Assembly: GCF_003992665.1 (NCBI RefSeq)
Contig: NZ_RZMX01000059.1
Coordinates: 448,585-512,584, forward strand
DNA length: 64,000 nucleotides
Origin: Pelagibacterium montanilacus
GTDB taxonomy: Bacteria; Pseudomonadota; Alphaproteobacteria; Rhizobiales; Devosiaceae
Reading direction: 5' to 3'
Positions 50,404 to 59,361 of the stretch are shown here, in pieces. The notes below the pieces were generated by a model that saw only the letters and a list, made by a program, of their open reading frames with translations, was not told the origin of the DNA and searched no databases. The translations under genes and the position numbers were made by a program. Numbering within the stretch: position 1 is the stretch's first letter; each line of letters opens with the position of its first letter.

Positions 50404-51897
50404 TTGGCCACGTCCGAACATGCCCAGCCGACTCACGACAACCCGCGCCTTGCCATTGCCTCCGCCATTGCGGTGATGCTGCTGGCGGCGCTGGGCCAGA
50501 CCATCATCACCCCGGCGCTGCCGATCATCGTTGGGGATCTGGGCGGGCTCGAACACATTTCCTGGGCCATGACGGCTTATTTGCTGGCCGCGACGGTGGG
50601 CTCGCCGCTTTTTGGCAAGCTGGGGGACACGTTCGGGCGCAAGATCGTGCTGCAGGCGGGGATCGGGGTGTTCCTCGTGGGGTCGGTGGTCTCGGCGATG
50701 GCGCCTAACATGGCAGTGCTGGTGCTGGGGCGGTTTGTGCAGGGTTTTGGCGGGGGCGGGCTGATCGTGACGGCGATGGCGACCGTGGCCGATGTGTTGC
50801 CGCCGCGCGAGCGGGGCAGGGCGCAGGCCTTCGTGGGCATCGCCTTTGCGATTTCCACCGTGGTCGGGCCGCTTCTGGGCGGGCTGATCGTGGAGAATTT
50901 GAGCTGGCCCTGGCTGTTCGCCGTCAACGTGCCGGTCGGACTTCTCGCCTTCGGGGCCATCGCATACGCGCTCGAGACGCGGCGCAACCAGACGCGCCAG
51001 TCGATCGACTATGCGGGCGCGGTGTTGCTGGCGGTTGGCCTGAGCGCGCTGGTGCTGTTCACGAGCCTTGGCGGCACGGTCCTCGACTGGTTCTCATTCG
51101 GGTCGCTGGCGCTTGTGGGGTTGGCGATCGCCGCGCTGGCAGGGTTCGCGCAGGCCGAGAAGCGGGCCGCCAATCCGATGATGCCGCTGTTCCTCTTCCG
51201 TAACAACGCGTTCCTCGTGAGCAATATCGCAGGGCTTGCGGTGGGGACGGTGATGTTCGGCGCGATCACCTTCATTCCGTTCTACCTGCAGGTGGTCAAG
51301 GGATTCTCTCCCACCGGGGCCGGGCTCGGGCTGCTGCCGATGATGCTGGGCATCATCGGCATGTCCATGGCCTCGGGGATCGTGATGTCGCGGACCGGGC
51401 GGTACAAGATCCTGCCGATTTTCGGCGCGCTCCTGATGGCGCTGGGCTGCGTGGGCCTCGCCACGATCACCGCCACGACGCCATTCACAATCACCGCCGT
51501 CTATCTGGCGGTACTGGGGATGGGTATCGGCCCGGCGATCAATGTAGGGGTGACCGCGATCCAGAACGCGGTGCCTCGCGAAGTTCTCGGCGTGGGCACG
51601 GCGAGCGCCAACATGTTCCGCCAGATCGGCGGATCGGTGGGCGTGGCTGTCCTTGGCGCGGTGTTCGGCAACCGGCTGGTCAGCGAAGTCGGGGAAGCGG
51701 CCGCCGGTGGCGGCGCGTTCGACACCGAGGCGGTGGCGCAATTGTCCGATGGCGACCGCATGGCGCTCGCTGTTGGCTATGCCGAAGCACTGCACCCGGT
51801 GTTCTGGCTGGCGGCGATCGCAGCGGCCTGTGCCTTTGGGGTGAGCTGGCTGCTCGAGGAGCGCCCGCTCGAAGGCCGCGAGAAGCCGGCGCAATAG
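50404..51897 (+). CDS. MFS transporter, DHA2 (EmrB/QacA) drug:H+ antiporter type
   Basis: A 497-residue transporter with about 14 predicted membrane helices. Motif A is GKLGDTFGRKIVLQ after helix 2, the antiporter motif C region is GPLLGGLIVENLSWPWLFAVNVPVG, and motif RFVQGFGGGGLIV is family typical. The TTG start has GGAG nine bases upstream (CCGGAGACGATCCCC). No membrane-fusion partner gene is nearby. Likely an efflux pump for toxic organic compounds, regulated by the adjacent LysR. Confidence 0.92.
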   Translation: MATSEHAQPTHDNPRLAIASAIAVMLLAALGQTIITPALPIIVGDLGGLEHISWAMTAYLLAATVGSPLFGKLGDTFGRKIVLQAGIGVFLVGSVVSAMAPNMAVLVLGRFVQGFGGGGLIVTAMATVADVLPPRERGRAQAFVGIAFAISTVVGPLLGGLIVENLSWPWLFAVNVPVGLLAFGAIAYALETRRNQTRQSIDYAGAVLLAVGLSALVLFTSLGGTVLDWFSFGSLALVGLAIAALAGFAQAEKRAANPMMPLFLFRNNAFLVSNIAGLAVGTVMFGAITFIPFYLQVVKGFSPTGAGLGLLPMMLGIIGMSMASGIVMSRTGRYKILPIFGALLMALGCVGLATITATTPFTITAVYLAVLGMGIGPAINVGVTAIQNAVPREVLGVGTASANMFRQIGGSVGVAVLGAVFGNRLVSEVGEAAAGGGAFDTEAVAQLSDGDRMALAVGYAEALHPVFWLAAIAAACAFGVSWLLEERPLEGREKPAQ

Positions 51898-52040
51898 CAA
51901 ATTCGATTCCTCGTTCAACGACTTGCTCGGAAAAAGAGAATCACCGCGTCAACGACTTGAATCACACTCGCATGTGCGCTCAAGTTCCCAGATGTCGCTG
52001 GGCCCCCGCAAGGGGCCGGCCAATTGGAAGCCATGCCGCC

Positions 52041-54137
52041 ATGAACAAGCCCCTTGTCGCCCGCACCGCGCGCTCCGTGTGTCCCCATGATTGCCCCTCG
52101 ACCTGCGCGCTGGACGTCGAAGTGCTCGACACTGGCCGGATCGGGCGGGTGCGCGGCGCCAAGGACGACCCCTATACCGCCGGCGTGATCTGCGAGAAGG
52201 TCGCGCGCTATGCCGAGCGCGTCCACCACCCCGACCGGCTGCTCTACCCGATGCGCCGCTCGGGCCCCAAGGGGTCTGGCGAATGGACGCGGATAAGCTG
52301 GGACGAGGCGCTCGATGAGATCGCGACCCGGCTGCTGGCCATCGAGGCCGAGCATGGGCCCGAGGCGATCTGGCCCTATTATTATGCCGGCACCATGGGC
52401 CATGTGCACCGGGACGGGATCAATCGCCTGCGCCACGCCAAGGGCTATTCGGGCCAGTACGACACCATCTGCACCATGATTTCCTGGTCGGGCTATCTCG
52501 CCGGCACGGGCATGATGACGGGCACCAATCCCGAGCAGATCGCCGAGAGCGATTGCGTGGTGATCTGGGGCACCAATCCGGTGGCCACGCAGGTCAATGT
52601 GATGACCCATGCGGTGCGGGCCCGTCGCGAGCGGGGCGCAAAACTCGTCGTGGTCGACATCTACCGCACCGCGACCATGGAGCAGGCCGATGTGCCGCTG
52701 CTGATCCGTCCGGGCACGGATGGCGCCCTGGCGCTGGCGGTGATGAACGTGCTGCTGCGCGAGGGGCTGGCCGACCGGGACTACCTCGCCGAGCGGACCG
52801 ATTTCGATGCGGAGGTTGAGGCCGGGATCGGGCAGATGACGCCCGAGCGCGCCGCCGAGATCACCGGACTTATGGTCGGCGAGATCGAAGAGTTCGCGCG
52901 GCTGCTGGGTGCGCGTCCGCGCGCCTATTTCCGGCTGGGCTATGGCTTTTCCCGGCAGCGAAATGGCGCGACCAACATGCACGCTGCGCTCTGCATTCCC
53001 GCCGTGCTGGGGGCCTGGCGGCATCGCGGGGGCGGGGCGTTCCATTCCCATTCCGGTGCCTGGAAGCTCGACAAATCCCACATCGCGGGCAAGCATCTGG
53101 CGCGCACGGAAACGCGCGAGCTGGACATGTCGCGGATCGGGCCGGTGCTGGTGGGCGACCCCGAAGCGCTCAAGGGCGGCGGGCCAGTCAAGGCGCTGTT
53201 CATCCAGAACACCAACCCAGTGGTGGTGGCGCCTGACCAGGCAATGGTGCGCGACGGCTTTGCGCGCGAGGACCTGTTCACGGTGGTCCACGAGCAGTTC
53301 ATGACCGACACCGCGCAGATGGCCGATATCGTGCTGCCGGCGACCATGTTCCTCGAGCACACCGATTACTACACGCGAGGCGGGCACACGCGCGTGCTCT
53401 ATGGCCCGGGGATCGTGGAGGCACCGGGCGAGGCGCGCTCGAACCACTGGCTGATCGAGGAGTTGGCCCGCCGGCTCGACGCTCCGCAAGCGGCGAGCGG
53501 AAAAACGGACGTGGAGATGGTGGCCCACACGATGGAGCGCTCGGGCTACGGGTCGCTGGAGGCGTTCGCCGAGCGCGGGTTCATCGACCGCTCGCTGCCC
53601 GAGGATCGCGACCGGTACGAAAAGGGGTTCGCCTGGCCCGATGGGCGGTTCCGGTTCAAGCCCGATTGGGAAGAAACCCGCCAGATTTCGGGCAGAACCT
53701 GGGTGTGCGATCCCGCGATCATGCCAGCCATGGTGGCCTTTATCGACCGCAACGAGCCCACATGCCCCGACGTGCCCTTCCGGCTGACGACATCCCCGGC
53801 GCGGGCGTTTCTCAATTCGAGCTTCACCGAAACCCCGGGCTCGCAAAGGCGCGCCGGGGAGCCCTCGCTGCTGATGCACCCGGACGATGCGCAACGGCTT
53901 GAGATGGACGAGGGCCACGCGGTGACCGTGGGCAACCATCGGGGCAGCGTGGAACTGACGCTCAAGCTGTTCGCGGGCCTGCAGACCGGGGTGGTGGTGG
54001 CCGAAGGGCTGCATGCCAACCGCGCGCACCGCAAGGGCAGGGGCATCAACATGCTGATCGGCTCGGACGCGGTGCCGCCCTTCGGGGGCGCCGCGTTCCA
54101 TGACGCGGCAGTGTGGGTCAAGGCGTCCCTGCCATGA
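52041..54137 (+). CDS. Molybdopterin-dependent oxidoreductase with [4Fe-4S] cluster
   Basis: A 698-residue DMSO-reductase-family protein. The cluster motif is near the N-terminus (VCPHDCPSTC, a C-x2-C-x3-C with the fourth Cys in AGVICEKV). Molybdopterin guanine dinucleotide-binding segments follow (VIWGTNPVATQ, FIQNTNPVVVAPDQ, ATMFLEHTDYYTRGGHTR). No Tat signal is seen, so it is cytoplasmic. The ATG at 52041 starts at the family N-terminus. It overlaps the DUF1624 gene (ATGA). Substrate is unknown; related proteins are annotated as formate dehydrogenase- or BisC-like. Confidence 0.9.
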   Translation: MNKPLVARTARSVCPHDCPSTCALDVEVLDTGRIGRVRGAKDDPYTAGVICEKVARYAERVHHPDRLLYPMRRSGPKGSGEWTRISWDEALDEIATRLLAIEAEHGPEAIWPYYYAGTMGHVHRDGINRLRHAKGYSGQYDTICTMISWSGYLAGTGMMTGTNPEQIAESDCVVIWGTNPVATQVNVMTHAVRARRERGAKLVVVDIYRTATMEQADVPLLIRPGTDGALALAVMNVLLREGLADRDYLAERTDFDAEVEAGIGQMTPERAAEITGLMVGEIEEFARLLGARPRAYFRLGYGFSRQRNGATNMHAALCIPAVLGAWRHRGGGAFHSHSGAWKLDKSHIAGKHLARTETRELDMSRIGPVLVGDPEALKGGGPVKALFIQNTNPVVVAPDQAMVRDGFAREDLFTVVHEQFMTDTAQMADIVLPATMFLEHTDYYTRGGHTRVLYGPGIVEAPGEARSNHWLIEELARRLDAPQAASGKTDVEMVAHTMERSGYGSLEAFAERGFIDRSLPEDRDRYEKGFAWPDGRFRFKPDWEETRQISGRTWVCDPAIMPAMVAFIDRNEPTCPDVPFRLTTSPARAFLNSSFTETPGSQRRAGEPSLLMHPDDAQRLEMDEGHAVTVGNHRGSVELTLKLFAGLQTGVVVAEGLHANRAHRKGRGINMLIGSDAVPPFGGAAFHDAAVWVKASLP

Positions 54138-55174
54138 GCGGGGAGCACGGGGCCCCGGATACGGTCGGCACCGGCGGATCGGCCCCGGTGGCTCCGACGG
54201 GCGGGGGACGCATACCGGCCATCGACATGATGCGCGGCCTCGCGATCATCGGGATGATCGTTTATCACTTCACCTGGGATCTGCGCTTTTTCCAGTTCAT
54301 CGCCCTCGACGTGACGGCCGAGCCGGGCTGGGTCGCCTTCCAGCGGCTGCTGGTGGGCACGTTCCTGTTCCTTGCCGGCGTCTCGCTGGTGCTGGCGCAC
54401 GGGCAGGCCATCCGCTGGCCGGCGTTCTGGAAGCGCTTCGGGCTGGTGCTGGGCGCGGGGATGCTGGTGACGGCGGGCACCTATGCCTTTGCGCCTGAAA
54501 CCTTCGTCTATTTCGGAGTCCTGCACGCCATCGCGGTGTTCAGCCTTCTCGCGCTGGCTTTCCTGCGGCTTCCGATTGCGGTCGTGGCTCTGGCCGCGCT
54601 CGTGATCATCGCGATGCCGCTTTTTGTCTCCCACCCGTTCTTTTCGGCGCGGGTGTTTTCGATCTTCGGGCTGTGGGACGTGCCGCCGCCATCCGAAGAT
54701 CTGGTGCCGGTCTTCCCCTGGTTCGGCGTTGTGCTGGCCGGGGTGGCCGCTGCGCGGATGGCGCTGGGCGCGGGGTGGATGGAGAGGCTGCGCGCTGTTC
54801 CCTCCGGGTCGCTGCCGGCGCGGTTTCTGGGCCGGGCAGGGCGGTGGTCGCTCATCATCTACCTTCTCCATCAGCCCGTGATGATCGGCGTGCTGATGGG
54901 GGTGGCCACGGTGGTGCCCGTCAATCCCGAGGTGCGGTCCGCAGAGTTCTCCCAGAGCTGCCAGGCGAGCTGCTATGCGTCGAACGGATACCAGGATTAC
55001 TGCACGGCCTATTGCGCGTGTGCGCTGGACCGGGTGGAGACCGAGGATCTGTGGGCGATGCTGGAAAACCAGCGCACCCAGGCCGAGGAAGACTATATGG
55101 TGGAGTTCACCAACCAGTGCGCGGCCGAGGCGATCGAGAGCCAGGACGTGCCGGCCGAAGATCTCGCCCGTTGA
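54134..55174 (+). CDS. DUF1624 heparan-alpha-glucosaminide N-acetyltransferase-like membrane protein with Cys-rich tail
   Basis: A 346-residue membrane protein. The DUF1624 core opens with PAIDMMRGLAIIGMIVYHFTWDLRFF and has about eight helices; the late FLGRAGRWSLIIYLLHQPVMIG segment is typical. The last ~75 residues form a hydrophilic domain with five cysteines (276, 280, 290, 294, 296; pattern C-x3-C-x9-C-x3-C-x-C) plus one later Cys, likely periplasmic. The ATG overlaps the molybdopterin enzyme stop, so the two are translationally coupled. The tail is the odd part. Confidence 0.85.
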   Translation: MSGEHGAPDTVGTGGSAPVAPTGGGRIPAIDMMRGLAIIGMIVYHFTWDLRFFQFIALDVTAEPGWVAFQRLLVGTFLFLAGVSLVLAHGQAIRWPAFWKRFGLVLGAGMLVTAGTYAFAPETFVYFGVLHAIAVFSLLALAFLRLPIAVVALAALVIIAMPLFVSHPFFSARVFSIFGLWDVPPPSEDLVPVFPWFGVVLAGVAAARMALGAGWMERLRAVPSGSLPARFLGRAGRWSLIIYLLHQPVMIGVLMGVATVVPVNPEVRSAEFSQSCQASCYASNGYQDYCTAYCACALDRVETEDLWAMLENQRTQAEEDYMVEFTNQCAAEAIESQDVPAEDLAR

Positions 55175-55366
55175 CATTGGTCGGGCGCGCTCCTAGCTAA
55201 TGGGCACGGTTGAAGCGCCGGCCTTCCGCGGGGTCCCCGAGATCCTATGGTGAAGTCTTCCACGGGCCGAATCTGCGGCCCGCGCTCCGTGTGGCTATCG
55301 TTCGCCCATTGCGACGGTGCCCGGCAAAGCGGAACCCGGGACGAACCCGTCGCGTGGAGAACACCG

Positions 55367-55792
55367 ATGAACTCTCAATCGATTTCCGCCTTCAAGGCCC
55401 AGGCCCGCGCGCACAAGATGGCGCTGGGCGAAGCCGGCCTGCCGATCACCCATTCCCAGGCGCTCGAGCACGTCGCCAGGGTCCACGGCTATCGCGACTG
55501 GAACACCGCCAGCGCAATGCTGTCGCGACCGGCGCGCCTTGCCCTTTCGCTGGGCCAGCGGGTGACCGGACGCTATCTCAAGCAACCGTTTACGGGCACC
55601 GTCATCGCGCTCGAGGCCACCGCCGACCCGACCGCGACGCGCGTGACCGTCGCGTTCGATGCGCCTGTCGACGTGGTGACGTTCGAGAGCTTTTCGGCGC
55701 TCAGGCACCGGGCCAACGCGACGATCGGACCCGATCGTCGATCCCGCGCCCGCACGAGCGACGGGGAACCGCACATGATCCTCGACGCGTAA
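55367..55792 (+). CDS. Glyoxalase_8-type small protein (glyoxalase superfamily-related)
   Basis: A 141-residue protein whose N-terminal half (KAQARAHKMALGEAGLPITHSQALEHVARVHGYRDWNTASAM) matches a domain found in proteins named glyoxalase superfamily protein. The C-terminal half is a small beta-rich domain (LSLGQRVTGRYLKQPFTGTVIALE..). No metal-ligand set can be identified. The start at 55367 was chosen by domain fit; the frame is open for 40 codons upstream. Function unknown. Confidence 0.8.
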   Translation: MNSQSISAFKAQARAHKMALGEAGLPITHSQALEHVARVHGYRDWNTASAMLSRPARLALSLGQRVTGRYLKQPFTGTVIALEATADPTATRVTVAFDAPVDVVTFESFSALRHRANATIGPDRRSRARTSDGEPHMILDA

Positions 55793-55861
55793 ACCGCGCA
55801 CGGCCGGGCTTCTTCTGGAGGCCCGGCCACCGCCGGCTTCCAACGGCGGACAGGGGTTGCT

Positions 55862-55883
55862 TTCATCGTAAGAATACGATGAA
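55862..55883. promoter_or_regulatory. Perfect inverted repeat TTCATCGTA-AGAA-TACGATGAA before the GST gene
   Basis: Nine-base perfect arms separated by AGAA, 50 bp upstream of the GST start at 55933. No overlapping gene explains it. It is a strong candidate operator for an unidentified dimeric regulator. Confidence 0.6.
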
Positions 55884-55932
55884 TTGGAGACGGCGCATTT
55901 ATTTATCAACCGAACAGGAAGAGTGGTGTCCC

Positions 55933-56637
55933 ATGACAACCCAGTCCGCACCTATCGATCTCTATTACTATCCCACGCCGAATGGCCACAAGATTTCGAT
56001 CATGCTCGAGGAGTTGGGCGTTCCCTACACCATGCACCCGATCCATATCGGGCGCGGCGACCAGTTCTCCGATCATTTCCTGTCGATCTCGCCCAACAAC
56101 AAGATCCCTGCGATCGTTGACCCCGAGGGGCCGGGCGGCGAGCCGATCTCGGTCTTTGAATCCGGTGCGATCCTGAAGTACCTCGCCGAGAAGTTCGGCC
56201 AGTTCTATCCCACCGACGCGCGCGAGCGGGTGAAGGTGGACGAGTGGCTGTTCTGGCAGATGGGCGGATTCGGGCCAATGCTGGGCCAGAACCATCACTT
56301 CGCGATCTACGCGCCCGAAAAGCTTCCCTACGCCATCGATCGCTACCGCAACGAGACGCACCGGCTTTACGGCGTGCTCAACAAGCAGCTCGAGGGCCGC
56401 GATTATATCTGCGGGGCGTATTCGATTGCCGACATTGCGACGCTGAGCTGGTCGCTGGGCTGGGAGCGCCAGGGCATCGATCTCGCCGAGTTCCCCAACA
56501 TCGCAGCCTGGCAGGAGCGCCTGAAGGCGCGCCCGGCCGTCGAGCGCGGCCTGGCGCTCAAGCTCGACGAGGAGCGGGTGAACCTTGCCGAGGACAAGGA
56601 TGCCCAGAAGATGCTGTTCAACCAGCGGGCACGCTAG
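55933..56637 (+). CDS. Glutathione S-transferase (Nu-class YfcG/YghU-like)
   Basis: A 234-residue GST. The thioredoxin-like N-terminal domain (DLYYYPTPNGHKISIMLEELGVPYTMHPIHIGRGDQFS, with the SPNNKIPAIVD and FESGAILKYLAEKFG glutathione sites) and the C-terminal helical domain (QMGGFGPMLGQNHHF) are intact. The TPNGHK motif is typical of Nu-class disulfide reductases YfcG/YghU. GGAAGAG lies 9 bases before the ATG; an upstream in-frame ATG at 55879 overlaps the inverted repeat and is less likely. A dispersed repeat starts at its stop. Confidence 0.93.
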   Translation: MTTQSAPIDLYYYPTPNGHKISIMLEELGVPYTMHPIHIGRGDQFSDHFLSISPNNKIPAIVDPEGPGGEPISVFESGAILKYLAEKFGQFYPTDARERVKVDEWLFWQMGGFGPMLGQNHHFAIYAPEKLPYAIDRYRNETHRLYGVLNKQLEGRDYICGAYSIADIATLSWSLGWERQGIDLAEFPNIAAWQERLKARPAVERGLALKLDEERVNLAEDKDAQKMLFNQRAR

Positions 56638-56737
56638 GGCGTTTCCAGGAAAGGTGGACACACTCTTTCGGTTCGGAAGCGTGATAAATCAAAGACTTAG
56701 AGCCCCTGTTCTGATTCAATCAGAACAGGGGCTCTAG
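56636..56737. repeat. Dispersed intergenic repeat, copy 3, with 39-nt perfect palindrome
   Basis: A 102-bp element beginning in the GST stop codon. Its end (56698-56736) is a perfect palindrome with 19-bp arms around a single C, containing CTGTTCTGATT / AATCAGAACAG. It lies between convergent genes and could terminate both. It is nearest to copy 2 at 48943. Confidence 0.82.
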
Positions 56738-56739
56738 AA

Positions 56740-58236
56740 TTACGAAGGCTCATTGGCCTGGTCGGCCTGATCGCCGGCCCATGACGGACACGCTTCGGCG
56801 CCGGAAACGGTGTCGAGGCGCATGTCCATCAGCGGCGTGTCACCAGAGCGCCGGGTGATTGTTTCCCGGCGCTCCGGGTCCCCGGTGTCCACGAAAATCA
56901 GGCCCTCGTGCTGGATGAGCACGGCAGGGCGCGAGCACAGCTCGGCCGGGAAGGGCTCGCGGAACAGATAGCGCTGGCGCTGCCGGATCGCATAGACCGG
57001 CTTTTCCTCCCCCAGATACCACCAGAGCTGGCTGGCGAGATCGTAAAACGAGGTCGCGACCCAATCGGCTTCCGCGTAGGCCTCGCTGGCCCTGATCTCC
57101 GCGATGGCGTCGTCCCAGCCCCGGACCTGGTTGAACGGGGAATTGCCACCGATGACCGGCGTGTCGTGCCATAGGACATAGACCACCGGCACCGCGCCGA
57201 TGGCCAGCGCCAGCCCCAGCGCGGCCCGGGGCAGCCACGCAGAGGCCCGCGCTGCGGCAATGGACGCAAGCACAGCCAGCGCGGGATAGGCCGGGGCCAG
57301 CCAGTTGGGCGCCACATGGTTGGAAAGCCCGTGCCAGACCAGATAGGCCAGGAACGGGGCGTGCAGCCAGAGCAGCGTTGCCGCCGCGCCCCGCGCTATT
57401 GCCGTCGCTGCAAGCCAGAAGATGAGCGGGGTCACCACGACCACCAGCAGCAAGGCGAACTCGACCAGCAGCAGGGGAGAGAGTTCGCCTTCGCCCACCC
57501 GTCCGAACTGCAGCTCGAATCCCACCCAATCATTGGCCGCGTTCCACGCCAGGAGGGGCACGAGCGTGGCCGTGGCGATGAGGACCCCGGCCCAGAGCTG
57601 CCAGTAACGCAGGGCGCGCCGGCCCTCGGCGGTGCCCAGCCCCCAGGCCACGAAGCCGACGGCGAGAAACAGATTGGTGAATTTCGAGAGCACGCCCAGC
57701 CCGATGGCCAGGCCCACTGCCAGCCACCAGAGCCGGTTGTCACTGCGCCGCAGCTCGCAGAAGGCCCAAAGCGCCATGGTCCAGAAGAGCACCGAGGGCG
57801 CATCGGGCGTAGCCACGAAGCCGAGCACGAGAAAGATCAGTGTGCCGTTGACCAGAAGCGCGGCCCAGACTGCGGCGCGCGGGCCGGCCAGCAGATGAGC
57901 GATTCGCGCTGTCATCGCCCCTGAAAGCGCAAAAGCCAGAACGCTGAGCACGCGCACACCGAATTCCGTGCGCCCGAACACCCATTCCCCGACGGCGATC
58001 CACCATGCGATCATCGGCGGATGATCGAAATATCCCCAGGACGGGCGGCTGGCCCACAGCGCGTAATAGGCCTCGTCCTCGACCAGCGGCACCACTGCCG
58101 CCATGGCAGCGTGCAGGCAAAGGAAGGCGAGGACGATCGCGGCGATGGCGGGAAAGGGAGCTAGACGGGGAATGGCGGGGCTCCGGGCGGCTGGGATTGC
58201 GGGGCGGGCCGAGATAAGTCCAATCGGGTCGGCCAC
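56740..58236 (-). CDS. Glycosyltransferase family 39-type (ArnT/PMT-like) membrane protein
   Basis: A 498-residue polytopic membrane protein with about 11-12 helices. The first periplasmic loop has the catalytic-type acidic motif VEDEAYYALWASRPSWGYFDHPPM, typical of polyprenyl-phosphate-sugar transferases acting on lipid A or glycans, and the C-terminal periplasmic domain has WVATSFYDLASQLWWYL. The GTG at 58236 (MADPIGLISARP) is proposed: the open frame continues upstream through the tRNA-Ser gene on the other strand, so those N-terminal residues (GFEPSRRFRAYALSR-like) are spurious. Substrate unknown. Confidence 0.85.
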   Translation of the reverse strand: MADPIGLISARPAIPAARSPAIPRLAPFPAIAAIVLAFLCLHAAMAAVVPLVEDEAYYALWASRPSWGYFDHPPMIAWWIAVGEWVFGRTEFGVRVLSVLAFALSGAMTARIAHLLAGPRAAVWAALLVNGTLIFLVLGFVATPDAPSVLFWTMALWAFCELRRSDNRLWWLAVGLAIGLGVLSKFTNLFLAVGFVAWGLGTAEGRRALRYWQLWAGVLIATATLVPLLAWNAANDWVGFELQFGRVGEGELSPLLLVEFALLLVVVVTPLIFWLAATAIARGAAATLLWLHAPFLAYLVWHGLSNHVAPNWLAPAYPALAVLASIAAARASAWLPRAALGLALAIGAVPVVYVLWHDTPVIGGNSPFNQVRGWDDAIAEIRASEAYAEADWVATSFYDLASQLWWYLGEEKPVYAIRQRQRYLFREPFPAELCSRPAVLIQHEGLIFVDTGDPERRETITRRSGDTPLMDMRLDTVSGAEACPSWAGDQADQANEPS

Positions 58237-58301
58237 GCAAGGGCAAGCGAATGGGGGATAAGGGCTTGCTTTGGCGGGCAAGTTGATATTTAAGCGGCGG
58301 C

Positions 58302-58391
58302 GGAGAGGTGGCCGAGCGGTCGAAGGCGCGCCCCTGCTAAGGGCGTAGGCGCGGAAGCGTCTCGAGGGTTCGAATCCCTTCCTCTCCGCCA
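58302..58391 (+). tRNA. tRNA-Ser(GCT)
   Basis: A 90-nt type II tRNA. The acceptor stem GGAGAGG pairs with CCTCTCC, the anticodon loop is CTGCTAA with anticodon GCT (reads AGC/AGU), a long variable arm is present (GTAGGCGCGGAAGCGTCT), the T arm carries GGTTCGAATCC, and CCA is encoded at 58389-58391. It marks the left edge of a copper gene cluster. Confidence 0.97.
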
Positions 58392-58857
58392 TTGGCCCGC
58401 GCATCGCGTTGATTTTGTTGACTTTTGTCACCCGATGCGCCGCGCCCCACACTTTACCCTACATAACGAGTAGGCTGTACCGAGCTCTTGCTGTTCCCCA
58501 TTGGCCAGCTGCTGTGCTCCCAGCCCCGCAAGAGGACCGGCATGGGGCAGCTTGCGGACCGACCAGCTTTGGCGAGGTTAGGAGAAGGCGGATATTCCGT
58601 AATCGCCGCCATTGCGGTCGTTCCAAGGTCACCGATACCTTCCCAACAGCCGACATCGGATTACCGTCAGCTTTGACCCGCTAAATCATCGTTGCGCTAA
58701 TACAGGGCCGCTTACGCGCGGCTATGAAAGTCGCGGAGTTATGCCAAGAATTTGGTGACGTGCACGCTGACGGTTGAGCAGCCGTCCGCTTGTGAGGCCG
58801 GAGTATCCAGTGATTGCCTGTCCGCTCTCCGAACTCAAGAATCCGGTTCTCAGCCCT
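58392..58857. other. Gene-poor stretch downstream of tRNA-Ser
   Basis: About 466 bp of visibly lower GC than the surroundings with no convincing gene; short open frames on both strands have poor codon use and no recognisable motifs. It may hold remains of an integration event at the tRNA, but no integrase, transposase or second copy of the tRNA 3' end is visible in the window. Confidence 0.5.
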
Positions 58858-59214
58858 TCAGACTGCCAGTTCTTTGCGGGACGCTAAGGCGAGCATTGTA
58901 ATGAGTTTATCGGGGATTGGTTTTTTTGGCGAGAACGTAACACCGGTCTTCGATGCTTTGAGTCCGGCCGCAGCGATATCGGCTGAATGCTCGCTGATCG
59001 CGCCTTTGCTGACATAAAGACCGCACTGCTTGCTGAACGCGCCATAGCCTGCGATCATCGAGCTCCCTGATTTGAATCCGGGCATTCCGTACTGCATCAC
59101 CTCTTGCACATCAGGAAGAGCTCGCTTCAGCCGGTCACGTACGACTGCAAGTTGCGGCCGAAGGGCTTCCGGCGCAGCAGCTATGTATGCATCATGGTCA
59201 AGTATCTCGGTCAT
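58858..59214 (-). CDS. DUF1801 domain-containing protein (YdhG-like)
   Basis: A 118-residue protein matching DUF1801: RPQLAVVRDRLKRALPDVQEVMQYGMPGFK, then GYGAFSKQCGLYVSKGAIS and FSPKKPIPDKLITMLALASRKEL. The family includes Bacillus FraH/YdhG-type iron chaperone-like proteins; bacterial roles are mostly unknown. It is about 147 bp downstream of the copA gene end on the same strand, perhaps loosely associated with the copper cluster. Confidence 0.82.
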   Translation of the reverse strand: MTEILDHDAYIAAAPEALRPQLAVVRDRLKRALPDVQEVMQYGMPGFKSGSSMIAGYGAFSKQCGLYVSKGAISEHSADIAAAGLKASKTGVTFSPKKPIPDKLITMLALASRKELAV

Positions 59215-59361
59215 AACTGATCATCGCCCGTAAAGTGTGCGCGAGCAAGCAGAGCTATGACGGCTTGTCGCCACGACGCCGATCTGCGGAAGCAGGCCAA
59301 ATACGACGCAGAAAAAAAAGCTGACAAGATCGAAAATATGCGGCGCGGAAAGCACCTACCT

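Noticed and set aside
51915..51959. Direct repeat TCAACGACTTG (51915-51925 and 51949-51959) before the molybdopterin oxidoreductase gene
   Set aside because: Two 11-bp copies 34 bp apart are suggestive, but no regulator, dyad or further copy supports a function.
51915..54101. A 728-codon minus-strand open frame opposite the molybdopterin oxidoreductase
   Set aside because: Shadow of the real gene on the other strand, which has intact Fe-S and cofactor motifs.
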